Shown in pieces: positions 1-8,845 of a stretch of 64,000 nt of DNA. Origin of the DNA: JAAYYM01 sp964483155. Its GTDB lineage: Bacteria > Bacillota > Clostridia > Lachnospirales > Lachnospiraceae. A model generated the notes under the pieces. That model was given only the letters and a program-made list of their open reading frames with translations. It had not been told where the DNA came from and made no database searches. The stretch spans positions 8,154 to 72,153 of the forward strand of contig CAZAAC010000008.1 in NCBI GenBank assembly GCA_964483155.1. Direction: 5' to 3'. Position 1 is the first letter of the stretch. The number at the start of each line of letters is the position of its first letter. Position numbers and translations under genes: made by a program.

Positions 1-602
1 ATACTATTTGCAGTAAACATTCCTGAGCAGGAACCGCATGTCGGGCATGCTTTTTCTTCATATTCGCTTACTTCTTCTTCTGTAATCTTTCCTGCTGCGC
101 ATTCGCCTACTGCTTCAAAAAGAGAAGAAAGACTTGTTCTTTCACCATTTACGCGTCCTGCCAACATAGGCCCACCTGATACAAAAACTGTGGGTATATT
201 AACTCTGGCTGCCGCCATCAACAAACCAGGAACATTTTTATCACAATTCGGAACCATAACAAGTGCATCAAACTGATGTGCAATTGCCATACATTCAGTA
301 GAATCTGCAATTAAATCTCTTGTCACGAGAGAATACTTCATCCCTGTGTGCCCCATTGCGATTCCGTCACAAACAGCAATCGCCGGAAACATAATTGGTG
401 TCCCGCCTGCCATCGTAACTCCCATTTTTACAGCATCAACTATTTTGTCAATATTAATATGTCCTGGGACAATTTCATTATATGAATTCACAATACCAAT
501 TAATGGTCTATCCATTTCTTCTTTTGTAAGGCCGAGCGCATTAAACAATGATCTGTGTGGTGCCTGCTGTATTCCTTTTGTTACTAAATCACTTTTTCTC
601 AT
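1..602 (-). CDS. ilvD: dihydroxy-acid dehydratase, N-terminal part (cut by window start)
   Basis: IlvD dehydrates 2,3-dihydroxy-isovalerate and 2,3-dihydroxy-3-methylvalerate to the 2-oxo acids that precede valine, leucine and isoleucine. About 200 N-terminal codons are visible; the rest lies before position 1. The translation starts MRKSDLVTKG and carries the family signatures CDGIAMGHTGM, the NCDK motif and CPTCGSCSGMFTANS, which hold the iron-sulfur cluster cysteines and substrate residues. The ATG at 602 is preceded by GAGAGAGGA. It lies 45 nt downstream of leuB on the same strand, so the two are probably co-transcribed as part of a branched-chain amino-acid operon running out of the window. 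Confidence 0.95.
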   Translation of the reverse strand, partial: MRKSDLVTKGIQQAPHRSLFNALGLTKEEMDRPLIGIVNSYNEIVPGHINIDKIVDAVKMGVTMAGGTPIMFPAIAVCDGIAMGHTGMKYSLVTRDLIADSTECMAIAHQFDALVMVPNCDKNVPGLLMAAARVNIPTVFVSGGPMLAGRVNGERTSLSSLFEAVGECAAGKITEEEVSEYEEKACPTCGSCSGMFTANS

Positions 603-647
603 AATAATTCCTCTCTCTCATTATACTTTGCCCTAATAGAACATCTG

Positions 648-1736
648 TTATTTTCTAATACTTGCTGCAATCAAATCTCCCATCTCGATCGTTCCGATCT
701 GCTTACAACCAGAAGACATAATATCATTCGTTCTATAACCGCCATTCAAAACCTCTTTGACTGCAATATCAATGGCATCTGCTTCTTTATCTAAATCAAA
801 TGAATAACGTAGCATCATGGACGATGATAGAATGGTTGCAATTGGATTCGCAAGATTCTGGCCTGCAATATTCGGAGCCGAACCATGACTGGGCTCATAT
901 AATCCAAATTTTGTATCATTCAGACTCGCCGAAGGTAACATTCCAATAGAACCCGTCACCATACTCGCTTCATCTGATAAAATATCTCCAAACATGTTTT
1001 CAGTAACAATAACATCAAATTGTGCCGGATCTTTGACAATCTGCATTGCACAGTTATCCACAAGCATATGCTCGAGTTCTACTTCTGGATAATCTACTGC
1101 AACCTCTTCGACGACAGTCCTCCATAATCTTGATGAATCTAACACATTTGCTTTATCCACACTTATTACTTTTCGTTTTCTTTTCATTGCAATTTCAAAT
1201 GCTTTTATTGCGACTCTTCTAATTTCATTCTCATCGTAAGTAAGGATATCTATTGCTTTTCTAACATTATTTTCAATAATCGTATTTCTATCTCCAAAAT
1301 ACAATCCGCCTGTCAATTCCCGAACAATTACCATATCAAATCCTTGCATGGCAATTTCTTTTTTTAATGGGCAGGCATCCATCAAGACATTATATAGAAT
1401 TGCTGGTCTTAAATTTGCAAACAGATTAAGTTCCTTACGTATCTTGAGCAATCCCGCTTCTGGACGCAAATTTGGTTCTAATTTATACCATGGAGAAGTT
1501 GTGGTGTCTCCACCTATAGAACCCATCAATACTGCATCTGCATTCTTAGCAATAGCAATACTCTCTTCTGTTAGTGGCACCCCATTTACATCAATAGATG
1601 CCCCTCCCATCAAAATATCAGCATAATTAAACTTATGATTATATATAGATGCGATGGCATCGAGTACCTTCTTTGCTTCCCTTACAATTTCCGGCCCAAT
1701 ACCATCCCCGCTTATACATGCAATCTTATATTCCAT
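648..1736 (-). CDS. leuB: 3-isopropylmalate dehydrogenase
   Basis: LeuB oxidises and decarboxylates 3-isopropylmalate to 2-oxoisocaproate with NAD+, the third step of leucine synthesis. The 362-residue product has GDGIGPE near residue 10, the catalytic Tyr in GGLYFGDR, the Lys region ISVDKANVLDSSRLW, and the metal-binding Asp residues in FGDILSDEASM. The length is normal for the family. I chose the ATG at 1736 rather than a GTG 18 nt upstream, because GGAAAGGG lies just before the ATG and the GTG would sit inside that ribosome site. Next downstream is ilvD. No leucine T-box is visible in the short leader. Isocitrate dehydrogenase is a paralogue, but the real icd of this window is at 15670 and belongs to another subfamily. 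Confidence 0.95.
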   Translation of the reverse strand: MEYKIACISGDGIGPEIVREAKKVLDAIASIYNHKFNYADILMGGASIDVNGVPLTEESIAIAKNADAVLMGSIGGDTTTSPWYKLEPNLRPEAGLLKIRKELNLFANLRPAILYNVLMDACPLKKEIAMQGFDMVIVRELTGGLYFGDRNTIIENNVRKAIDILTYDENEIRRVAIKAFEIAMKRKRKVISVDKANVLDSSRLWRTVVEEVAVDYPEVELEHMLVDNCAMQIVKDPAQFDVIVTENMFGDILSDEASMVTGSIGMLPSASLNDTKFGLYEPSHGSAPNIAGQNLANPIATILSSSMMLRYSFDLDKEADAIDIAVKEVLNGGYRTNDIMSSGCKQIGTIEMGDLIAASIRK

Positions 1737-1861
1737 ATTTATGACCCTTTCCACGCATTTTATAGACTATCTAAATAATAATATCCTATCTATATGCAAT
1801 TTTCAAGATATAACATGAAATGATGTCTTCCATAACTTCTGGTAATTACGACTTAAATAAA

Positions 1862-1890
1862 AAAAACACGCCTCTCGGGCGCATTTTTTA
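1862..1890 (-). terminator. Rho-independent terminator after yajC
   Basis: A short GC stem, CGCC at 1869-1872 with GGCG at 1878-1881, is followed on the minus strand by a run of T. It lies between the yajC stop and the leuB leader, so it most likely ends the vanY-tgt-yajC transcript. A T run on the plus side could make it work both ways. Confidence 0.7.
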
Positions 1891-1908
1891 CTTCACTATC
1901 TACATTAA

Positions 1909-2223
1909 TTAAGCCTCAGTCATTGGCTTTTCAACCTGCGCAATTGCCGCCTTCTGCATAGGAATTCTACAGTTCTTATTATTACCAAATTCCACAATAA
2001 CTGTATCATCTGTTATGTCAATGACAATACCATAAAAGCCACTATTTGTCAAAATGCTGTCGCCTACTGCAAGATTAGATAACATAGCTTTTGTTCTATT
2101 TTGCTCTTTCTTTTGTGGACGAACCATTGCAAAATATATAAATGCTCCTATTACAACTACATACAGTACTATTACCACAATACTGCTTTCTCCCGATCCT
2201 GTTGCTGTTAACAATGTACCCAT
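1909..2223 (-). CDS. yajC: preprotein translocase subunit YajC
   Basis: YajC is a small membrane protein that associates with the SecDF part of the Sec translocon. The 104-residue product has one N-terminal membrane segment (about residues 14-34, IVVIVLYVVVIGAFIYFAMV), the family hallmark RPQKKEQ right after it, and a cytoplasmic domain with the conserved pattern VGDSILTNSGFYGIV. The start ATG has GGAGG 9 nt upstream. It follows tgt by 15 nt, the usual tgt-yajC order in Firmicutes. secDF is not in the window. Confidence 0.95.
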   Translation of the reverse strand: MGTLLTATGSGESSIVVIVLYVVVIGAFIYFAMVRPQKKEQNRTKAMLSNLAVGDSILTNSGFYGIVIDITDDTVIVEFGNNKNCRIPMQKAAIAQVEKPMTEA

Positions 2224-2238
2224 ACTGTTCTTCCTCCG

Positions 2239-3378
2239 TTATTCTATATTCGCTATCTTACTCATGGTACTAAGTTTTTGCTTTTTATATGATTGAAAGC
2301 ATCCTTCATCTAAAGCATTTCTTATTTCACTCATCATCATATTATAAAAATAAAGATTATGCAAGACACAAAGTCTCATACCTAACATTTCTTTAGCTTT
2401 AAGAAGATGTCTGATATACGCTCTTGAATACCTACGGCAGGATGGGCAATCACAACCTTCCTCAATTGGTCCATCATCTAGTTCATAGGCGGCATTAAAT
2501 AAATTTAGCTTTCCAAAATTCGTATATACATGTCCATGTCTTCCGTTTCTTGTAGGATATACACAATCAAAGAAATCCACTCCACGCTCTACACCTTCCA
2601 AAATATTTGCTGGGGTTCCTACTCCCATTAGGTATGTCGGTTTATCTTGGGGCAAATATGGAATCGTTTCATCTAATACATAATACATTTCTTCATGCGA
2701 TTCTCCCACTGCTAATCCACCTAATGCATATCCATCTAATCCAAATTCTGCGATTCGTTTTGCATGTTCAATCCTAATATCCTTAAAAATTGCTCCTTGA
2801 TTAATACCAAACAACAATTGTGCAGGGTTAATTGTCTGTTCCAGTAGATTTAGTCGTTTCATCTCTACTTTACATCTTTCTAACCATCTCGTTGTTCTAT
2901 CAACAGAATTTTGTATATAACTTTTATCCGCTTTTGAACTTGGACACTCATCAAAAGCCATCGCAATCGTAGAGGCAAGATTAGATTGAATCCGCATACT
3001 TTCCTCTGGTCCCATAAATATTTTACGGCCGTCAATATGTGAATTGAAGAACACGCCTTCTTCTTTTATCTTTCTGAGATCACTTAGTGAAAAAACCTGA
3101 AATCCACCTGAATCAGTTAGTATTGGCTTATCCCAAGACATAAACTTATGGAGTCCACCTAATTTTCCAATGACTTCATCTCCTGGTCTGACATGAAGAT
3201 GATACGTATTTGATAATACCACTTGTGTGTTTATTTGTTCTAGATCTTCTGCCGAAACAGCTCCTTTAATTGCTGCAACTGTTCCAACATTCATAAATAC
3301 AGGAGTCTGAATCGTTCCGTGTACAGTTTTCAATTCTCCTCTTTTTGCTTTGCCTTCCAGCTTCAATACTCTATACAT
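2239..3378 (-). CDS. tgt: tRNA-guanine transglycosylase
   Basis: Tgt swaps guanine-34 in the anticodon of GUN tRNAs (Asp, Asn, His, Tyr) for the queuosine precursor preQ1. The 379-residue product is full length. It shows the active-site Asp89 in TDSGGFQVFSL, the second Asp in FDCVYPTRNGRHG, and the zinc site made of CDCPSC, a later Cys in LCVLHN and its His. The ATG overlaps the stop of the upstream vanY gene by one base (TAATG), so translation is probably coupled. The next step, QueA, is encoded separately at 49706 in this window; together they give two queuosine enzymes but no preQ1 synthesis genes are visible here. Confidence 0.97.
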   Translation of the reverse strand: MYRVLKLEGKAKRGELKTVHGTIQTPVFMNVGTVAAIKGAVSAEDLEQINTQVVLSNTYHLHVRPGDEVIGKLGGLHKFMSWDKPILTDSGGFQVFSLSDLRKIKEEGVFFNSHIDGRKIFMGPEESMRIQSNLASTIAMAFDECPSSKADKSYIQNSVDRTTRWLERCKVEMKRLNLLEQTINPAQLLFGINQGAIFKDIRIEHAKRIAEFGLDGYALGGLAVGESHEEMYYVLDETIPYLPQDKPTYLMGVGTPANILEGVERGVDFFDCVYPTRNGRHGHVYTNFGKLNLFNAAYELDDGPIEEGCDCPSCRRYSRAYIRHLLKAKEMLGMRLCVLHNLYFYNMMMSEIRNALDEGCFQSYKKQKLSTMSKIANIE

Positions 3379-4358
3379 TATTTCATTCCAATCTGCTCAA
3401 CATATTCTTCTAACGTAATCTCTTGATTCGTTATTGCATTAGCAGCCTCTACACCCACATACCTATAGTGCCAAGGCTCATATTCAATACCTGTAATATA
3501 CTCTTTTCCTTTGGGATATCGTAGTATAAACCCATACTTAAAACAATTTTCTCTCAGCCATATTCCTGCCTCTGTTTCTCCAAAGCCCTCATTTAATGAC
3601 GTATAGTTACTACTGATAATATCTAATGCCAAACCTATCTGGTGTTCACTTGTGCCTGGTATTGTAACTGCTTTGGATACAAGTGCATATGCATCAAAGT
3701 ACGACATGCCACTACTCATATAATTCTTTATTTTCTTTTCAAAGAGAGTTGTCTGCCTTCCGTAATCACGACATCCTGAACATACTACCAAAGAGATTCC
3801 GTCACTCTTTGCTGCATCAAGCATAGTATTTAGTTCTCCAAGTATTCTGGTATCAGCTTGTATACTTCCTCTGATTGTTCCGAGCTCAAACGTATAATCA
3901 TCTGAAATCAAATTCTGTTTGTTCACCAAAATAAGTTTCCAATCATCTCCAAACTCAGCAGCTTCTGTCTGTCCGTAATCGTCATATATTATAATATCTT
4001 CAGAACTTGGAGTCTCTTCAATGCTTTCAACATCAGCAGCAATTTGTTCCGTTGGCATAGATTCTAACCTCAAAACACCTGACGTCAGCTCATCACCTAT
4101 ACTTTTATTCTCTTCAAATTTATTATCAGAAACAAATGTTTCATTATTATATATGAATGATGAAAAGCTGCTACTAAACATAAATACAGCAATAGCCACC
4201 AAAATACCACTATAACGATATCTATTAGCCAAAATTTTCTGTCCCAAATGATGGTATGCAAAAATAACCGCTATGATCATAATAGCAGCATATTTCATTA
4301 ACTTGCTTTTCTTTCCTATTGCGATTAACTTTGTTACTAATTGATTTTTAATGTTCAC
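3378..4358 (-). CDS. membrane-anchored D-alanyl-D-alanine carboxypeptidase, VanY family
   Basis: A predicted peptidoglycan peptidase (M15B). Residues about 22-35 and 50-70 form hydrophobic segments, so the N-terminus is membrane anchored. A linker rich in Glu and Ser follows, then the VanY domain from about residue 165. That domain carries the zinc and catalytic motifs SEHQIGLALDI (His and Asp ligands) and EPWHYRYVG (catalytic Glu and His ligand). The start is a GTG at 4358 with GGGAG 8 nt upstream. The gene heads a vanY-tgt-yajC transcript and its stop overlaps the tgt ATG. VanY proteins trim D-Ala from stem peptides. Nothing around it suggests glycopeptide resistance, so a housekeeping wall role is more likely. 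Confidence 0.88.
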   Translation of the reverse strand: MNIKNQLVTKLIAIGKKSKLMKYAAIMIIAVIFAYHHLGQKILANRYRYSGILVAIAVFMFSSSFSSFIYNNETFVSDNKFEENKSIGDELTSGVLRLESMPTEQIAADVESIEETPSSEDIIIYDDYGQTEAAEFGDDWKLILVNKQNLISDDYTFELGTIRGSIQADTRILGELNTMLDAAKSDGISLVVCSGCRDYGRQTTLFEKKIKNYMSSGMSYFDAYALVSKAVTIPGTSEHQIGLALDIISSNYTSLNEGFGETEAGIWLRENCFKYGFILRYPKGKEYITGIEYEPWHYRYVGVEAANAITNQEITLEEYVEQIGMK

Positions 4359-4481
4359 TTTAACAGCTCCCTCTGTTTTTTACGCGCTTCTTTTCTATGG
4401 GATAAGTTCACATAAAACCAAAAATATCATATCATATAATTATATAAAATGCACTTGTTTTTTACATTTTTCAATACTGCG

Positions 4482-4510
4482 TTTACAAAACGTGCACTTG
4501 CGAGTATAAT
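4482..4510 (+). promoter_or_regulatory. sigma-A promoter of aroC
   Basis: TTTACA at 4482-4487, a 17-nt spacer and a perfect TATAAT at 4505-4510, about 48 nt upstream of the aroC ATG. The octamer TGCACTTG occurs at 4450-4457 and again inside the spacer at 4493-4500; it may be chance or a regulator half-site. The 4359-4557 gap also has to hold the promoter of the divergent vanY operon, which I could not place with confidence. Confidence 0.8.
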
Positions 4511-4557
4511 TTTAACAACTATTAAGTGATACAATTTTTGATAAGTGGGGTGCTTTT

Positions 4558-5655
4558 ATGTCAGGATCTACTATTGGAGATCATTTTACTATTACTACCT
4601 GGGGCGAATCACATGGCAAGGCAATTGGTGTTGTTATTGATGGTTGTCCATCTGGTCTTTCACTTTGTGAGGAGGACATTCAAATTTATCTGAATCGTAG
4701 AAAGCCAGGAAATTCAAAATATTCTACACCACGTAAGGAAAGTGATCTGGTCGAAATTTTGTCTGGCGTTTTCAATGGCAAAACAACTGGTACCCCTATT
4801 TCTTTGTTAATTAAAAACGAGAACCAACACTCAAGTGATTACAATGATATTGCCCTTTATTACCGTCCTGGACATGCAGACTATACTTATGATGCTAAAT
4901 TTGGATTCCGAGATCATCGTGGTGGAGGACGTTCTTCTGCTCGTGAAACGGCAGGACGTGTTGCTGCCGGTGCTGTTGCCTCTCTTATATTAAAACAATT
5001 ACATATTGAATTAATTACCTATACAAAGTCAATTGGTGCTATCACTATTAATTATAATCGTTTTGATCGTGACGAAATCATGACCAACCTCTTGTGCATG
5101 CCAGACGCTATTGCTGCAAAAGAAGCAACCCAATATCTTGATGAATGTATACAGCAAAAAAAATCTTCGGGCGGTATGATAGAGTGCATTGTAAAAGGTT
5201 TGCCTGTTGGTATTGGAGAACCTGTTTTCAACAAACTGGATGCCGTATTGGCAAAAGCCATTATGTCCATTGGTGCTGTGAAATCATTTGAAATTGGTGA
5301 TGGTATTGCTGTTGCAGCTGCTACAGCACCCGAAAACAATGATGTTTTCATGATTTGTGACGATGTTATAGCGAAAGCAACCAATCACGCTGGAGGTATC
5401 TTGGGTGGGATTAGTGATGGTTCTGATTTGATATTGCGTTGCGCTGTCAAACCAACACCTTCTGTTTCTTCTTTGCAAAAAACCATTACACAATCAAAAG
5501 ACGAAACAGAAATTAGTATCCGCGGTAGACACGATCCTATTATTGTTCCTCGTGCAGTCGTAGTTGTTGAATCAATGACAGCCATCACTCTTGTTGATAT
5601 GATATTTTCTAATATGCACTCCCGCATGGATGCTATTGAAAAATTTTACTTGTAA
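4558..5655 (+). CDS. aroC: chorismate synthase
   Basis: AroC converts 5-enolpyruvylshikimate-3-phosphate to chorismate using reduced FMN, the last shikimate-pathway step. The 365-residue product has WGESHG at residues 16-21, the FMN and substrate signature RGGGRSSARETAGRVAAGA, and the C-terminal pattern GRHDPIIVPRAVVV. It is a single-gene transcript on the plus strand, with its own strong promoter and a long terminator. The enzyme just before it in the pathway (AroA) is encoded 40 kb away at 46187 with aroF and tyrA, so the shikimate genes are split. Confidence 0.97.
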   Translation: MSGSTIGDHFTITTWGESHGKAIGVVIDGCPSGLSLCEEDIQIYLNRRKPGNSKYSTPRKESDLVEILSGVFNGKTTGTPISLLIKNENQHSSDYNDIALYYRPGHADYTYDAKFGFRDHRGGGRSSARETAGRVAAGAVASLILKQLHIELITYTKSIGAITINYNRFDRDEIMTNLLCMPDAIAAKEATQYLDECIQQKKSSGGMIECIVKGLPVGIGEPVFNKLDAVLAKAIMSIGAVKSFEIGDGIAVAAATAPENNDVFMICDDVIAKATNHAGGILGGISDGSDLILRCAVKPTPSVSSLQKTITQSKDETEISIRGRHDPIIVPRAVVVVESMTAITLVDMIFSNMHSRMDAIEKFYL

Positions 5656-5697
5656 TCAAGTCCTGAATTTTGTATCATCTTTCTCTCCTATGTGAAC

Positions 5698-5738
5698 AAA
5701 ATCAAAGAGCAGACTATTCCGTCTGCTCTTTGATTTTT
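5698..5738. terminator. bidirectional terminator between aroC and the lactonase gene
   Basis: A long, near-perfect hairpin: AAATCAAAGAGCAGAC pairs with GTCTGCTCTTTGATTT around a 6-nt loop (TATTCC), with A/T runs on both sides. It separates convergent genes. Its arm also encodes the last residues of the minus-strand gene, whose TAG stop (5714-5716) lies at the edge of the loop. Confidence 0.92.
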
Positions 5739-6778
5739 AAGATAGCAATACAATTCCCTTTATTTATTTTCAATTCTTTTCCATGCATTACTATTGTCTT
5801 CTTTTCCATATCAATATGAAAAAATGTTATCGTATTCGACTCATGGTTCAAGCTCACAAGATACTTGGTATTTGGAAAAATACCTATATCTTTTGGATAA
5901 TCTCCACTGATTGGCAATACGAATTTTTTCGTCAACATACCTGAATCCTGATCTATTGCAAATGCTCCCACACTATTATCAGCGGCATTTGAACAAAACA
6001 AATATTTACTATCGACAGAAAATTTTAAGGCGCATGCCGCAGAATCACTTGCATGGTATTCATTTAAAGTAGATATGGTCTGTATTTTATTAAATATGGG
6101 CATATTGTTTTCTACTTCATATGTATATACATCAATAATATTCTTAAGTTCGTGAATAATATATGCAAACTTTCCATCTTTTCTAAACTTAATATACTTT
6201 GGTGCAGATTCTAATTCACATCTTACAATCTCAATCAATTTTATTTTACCATCTACATCATTAAAACTATATATTTTTACATGGTCGAGTCCAAGATCGG
6301 CAGCACATAAAAATTTATTATCTCGTGTCATCTTAACACAACTTACATGTGGTCTGAAATTTCTCTCAGCAATACTTCCCATACCTTTATGGAAAACTTC
6401 ATCAGTAATTTCTCCCACGCCACCATCTTCTCGTATACGTAATACTGTAATTTTACCGTCATGATAACCAGCAACAAATAGAAATTGATCTGTATAGTCT
6501 GTCGAAATATAACATCCTCGCATGCCATTGATTGAGCCTTGATTTATTGGCTCAAGTCCGCCATCCTCTAATATTTTAAATGCTTCTACACCTAAATCCG
6601 TAATGGAATAAAAAAAGTTCAAATCATGTGACATTGTAAAATAAGATGGATTTGTAATAGTAACCTGCTCACGTGGCTTCATCGCTCCTTCGCGTACATC
6701 AACATCATAAATTTGTATTCCCTTATCATTTCCATGTGTGTATGTTGCAACATATGCTACATATTTATCGCCCTTCAT
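5714..6778 (-). CDS. lactonase-family seven-bladed beta-propeller protein
   Basis: The 354-residue product looks like the cytoplasmic beta-propeller family that includes E. coli 6-phosphogluconolactonase Pgl (PF10282). It opens with YVAYVATYTHGNDKGIQIYDVD, typical of the first blade, and repeats the pattern of a short strand followed by small-polar loops, such as HVSCVKMTRDNKFLCAADLGLD and ALKFSVDSKYLFCSNAADNSV. The last blade reads PNTKYLVSLNHESNTITFF. The ATG has AGGAGG about 10 nt upstream. No pentose-phosphate gene is adjacent. Family members have been linked to 6-phosphogluconolactone hydrolysis, but many have untested substrates, so I do not assign a gene name. Confidence 0.8.
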   Translation of the reverse strand: MKGDKYVAYVATYTHGNDKGIQIYDVDVREGAMKPREQVTITNPSYFTMSHDLNFFYSITDLGVEAFKILEDGGLEPINQGSINGMRGCYISTDYTDQFLFVAGYHDGKITVLRIREDGGVGEITDEVFHKGMGSIAERNFRPHVSCVKMTRDNKFLCAADLGLDHVKIYSFNDVDGKIKLIEIVRCELESAPKYIKFRKDGKFAYIIHELKNIIDVYTYEVENNMPIFNKIQTISTLNEYHASDSAACALKFSVDSKYLFCSNAADNSVGAFAIDQDSGMLTKKFVLPISGDYPKDIGIFPNTKYLVSLNHESNTITFFHIDMEKKTIVMHGKELKINKGNCIAILKIKEQTE

Positions 6779-6837
6779 AAAATCTTGCCCTCCTAATATA
6801 ATGCTTATTCCTTATCCTAACATATTTTAAGTCATTT

Positions 6838-6874
6838 GTTAATCAATTTTGTTAATCAATTTGTTAATCAATTT
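6838..6874. repeat. three tandem copies of GTTAATCAATTT
   Basis: The 12-nt unit GTTAATCAATTT occurs at 6838-6849, 6851-6862 and 6863-6874, ending 11 nt before the -35 box of the potABCD promoter. It could be a repeated regulator site or a simple AT-rich tandem duplication. Confidence 0.6.
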
Positions 6875-6885
6875 TGAAAATTCAA

Positions 6886-6913
6886 TTGACTTTTGATACA
6901 TTCAGTATATAAT
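6886..6913 (+). promoter_or_regulatory. promoter of the potABCD operon
   Basis: TTGACT at 6886-6891, a 16-nt spacer, and TATAAT at 6908-6913. Transcription should begin near 6920, which places an in-frame ATG at 6916 upstream of the transcript and argues for a later start of potA. Confidence 0.82.
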
Positions 6914-6972
6914 AAATGCAGTTACAATTTTGTACCCAAGCCCTTATTTCACTGATTCGGGAGGTAGTAAAT

Positions 6973-8046
6973 TTGAGTCATACATTAATTTCATTACAAA
7001 ACATTACAAAATCATTTAATGGGGAAGTTGTCATTGATGATTTGAACTTAAATATACATGAAAATGAATTTATTACTCTTCTAGGACCAAGCGGTTGTGG
7101 TAAAACTACAATGCTTCGCATTATTGGGGGATTTGAAACGCCCGACTCTGGAAGTGTCATCTTTAATGGGAAAAATATTATTAACCTTCCTCCTAATAAA
7201 CGTCAGCTTAATACTGTGTTTCAGAAGTACGCTCTATTTATGCATATGAATGTTGCGGAAAATATTGCTTTTGGTCTTAAAATTAAGAATAAAAGCAATC
7301 AGTATATAAAAGATAAAATCAAATATGCTCTTAATCTGGTCAATCTCGATGGATATGAAAACCGAAAACCTGATTCCTTAAGTGGTGGGCAACAGCAACG
7401 TATTGCGATTGCGCGTGCTATAGTGAATGAACCAAAAGTACTCTTACTTGATGAGCCTCTTGGTGCACTGGATTTAAAATTACGTCAAGATATGCAGTAT
7501 GAATTGATTCGTTTAAAAAATGAACTTGGTATTACTTTTATTTATGTAACCCATGATCAAGAAGAAGCGCTTACCATGTCAGATACTATTGTTGTCATGA
7601 ATCAAGGTTATATTCAGCAAATGGGCACACCAGAAGATATTTATAATGAACCTGAAAATGCATTTGTAGCTGATTTTATTGGAGAAAGTAATATTATTGC
7701 TTCTACCATGATTAAAGACCGTTTAGTGGAAATTTTAGGTGCAAAATTTGAATGTGTAGACACAGGTTTTGGTACAAATAAACCTGTAGATGTTGTAATA
7801 CGTCCAGAAGATATTGATTTGGTTAAGCCTTCTGAGGGAACCATACAAGGTATTGTTACACACTTGATTTTTAAAGGGGTTCACTATGAAATGGAGGTTA
7901 CTGCAAATGCGCATGAATGGCTAGTACATAGCACGGATATGGTTCCTGTTGGAACAGAGGTTGGTATTCATGTTGATCCATTTGATATCCAGATTATGAA
8001 CAAGCCCGAATCTGAGGATGAGGAGGCTGTCGGAGTTGAAGAATAA
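6973..8046 (+). CDS. potA: spermidine/putrescine ABC transporter ATP-binding protein
   Basis: PotA powers polyamine import. The 357-residue product has Walker A GPSGCGKTT, the ABC signature LSGGQQQRIAIARAI, Walker B LLLDEPLGALD, the H-loop VTHDQEEALTMSD, and a C-terminal TOBE domain from about residue 260 with VVIRPEDIDL. The start is a TTG at 6973 with GGGAGG 8 nt upstream. An upstream in-frame ATG at 6916 lies only three bases after the -10 box and cannot be translated from this promoter. First gene of potABCD. Unlike many Clostridia, no small HTH regulator gene precedes it. Confidence 0.95.
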   Translation: MSHTLISLQNITKSFNGEVVIDDLNLNIHENEFITLLGPSGCGKTTMLRIIGGFETPDSGSVIFNGKNIINLPPNKRQLNTVFQKYALFMHMNVAENIAFGLKIKNKSNQYIKDKIKYALNLVNLDGYENRKPDSLSGGQQQRIAIARAIVNEPKVLLLDEPLGALDLKLRQDMQYELIRLKNELGITFIYVTHDQEEALTMSDTIVVMNQGYIQQMGTPEDIYNEPENAFVADFIGESNIIASTMIKDRLVEILGAKFECVDTGFGTNKPVDVVIRPEDIDLVKPSEGTIQGIVTHLIFKGVHYEMEVTANAHEWLVHSTDMVPVGTEVGIHVDPFDIQIMNKPESEDEEAVGVEE

Positions 8047-8845
8047 GCGTTTCCTTGCAACACCATACTTTATATGGTCGGCTGCATTTATTATTATCCC
8101 ATTATGCATGGTATTATATTATGGACTGACAGATAAATCAAATTCATTTACCTTAGAAAATATTATGTCTATTGGCTCTATTGAAAATTTCAAGGCATTA
8201 ATTCTATCGCTGGCATTATCTCTTGTCAGTACTTTGATTTGTCTTTTACTTGCCTATCCGCTGGCTATGATCCTAAATAACTTAAATGTGAATCAATCAA
8301 GTTTTATGGTTTTAATATTTATTTTACCTATGTGGATGAACTTCTTATTGCGTACTCTGGCTTGGCAGACTTTGCTTGAAAAAACTGGTGTAATCAACAG
8401 TCTCTTAACCCTGCTTCATCTTCCAACTTTAAATATTATTAATACGCCCTATGCCATTATTCTCGGTATGGTTTATAATTTTTTACCTTTTATGATTCTT
8501 CCCATCTATAATGTATTAATTAAAATCGATAAGAATGTTATCAATGCTGCCAGAGACCTTGGTGCGAATGGTTTTCAGACCTTTTGCAAGATTATATTCC
8601 CTCTCAGTTTACCTGGTGTCCTTAGTGGCATCACAATGGTTTTTGTTCCTGCACTGACAACATTTGTTATTTCCGATTTGTTAGGAGGTAGCAAAATATT
8701 ACTGATTGGTAATGTCATTGAACAGGAATTTAAACAAAGCAGTAATTGGCACGCAGGAAGCGGTCTATCACTTGTTCTCATGATTTTTATTATTATCAGT
8801 ATGCTTATAACGGAAAAATATGATGACGGAGGTATCATGTCATAA
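8036..8845 (+). CDS. potB: spermidine/putrescine ABC transporter permease
   Basis: PotB is one of two membrane subunits of the polyamine importer. It has six hydrophobic segments, starting at about residue 12 (FIWSAAFIIIPLCMVLYYGL), and the EAA loop that contacts PotA, NAARDLGANGFQTFCKIIFPLSLPGV. The start is uncertain: an ATG at 8018 has no ribosome site at a usable distance, while a TTG at 8036 has GGAGG exactly 9 nt upstream, so I chose the TTG, as in potA. Either way it overlaps the end of potA, and its TAA is directly followed by the potC ATG. Confidence 0.93.
   Translation: MKNKRFLATPYFIWSAAFIIIPLCMVLYYGLTDKSNSFTLENIMSIGSIENFKALILSLALSLVSTLICLLLAYPLAMILNNLNVNQSSFMVLIFILPMWMNFLLRTLAWQTLLEKTGVINSLLTLLHLPTLNIINTPYAIILGMVYNFLPFMILPIYNVLIKIDKNVINAARDLGANGFQTFCKIIFPLSLPGVLSGITMVFVPALTTFVISDLLGGSKILLIGNVIEQEFKQSSNWHAGSGLSLVLMIFIIISMLITEKYDDGGIMS

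Noticed and set aside
3378..4358. Glycopeptide-resistance cluster around the VanY-like gene
   Set aside because: No vanH, vanA/B-type ligase, vanX or two-component genes are nearby; it sits with tgt and yajC.
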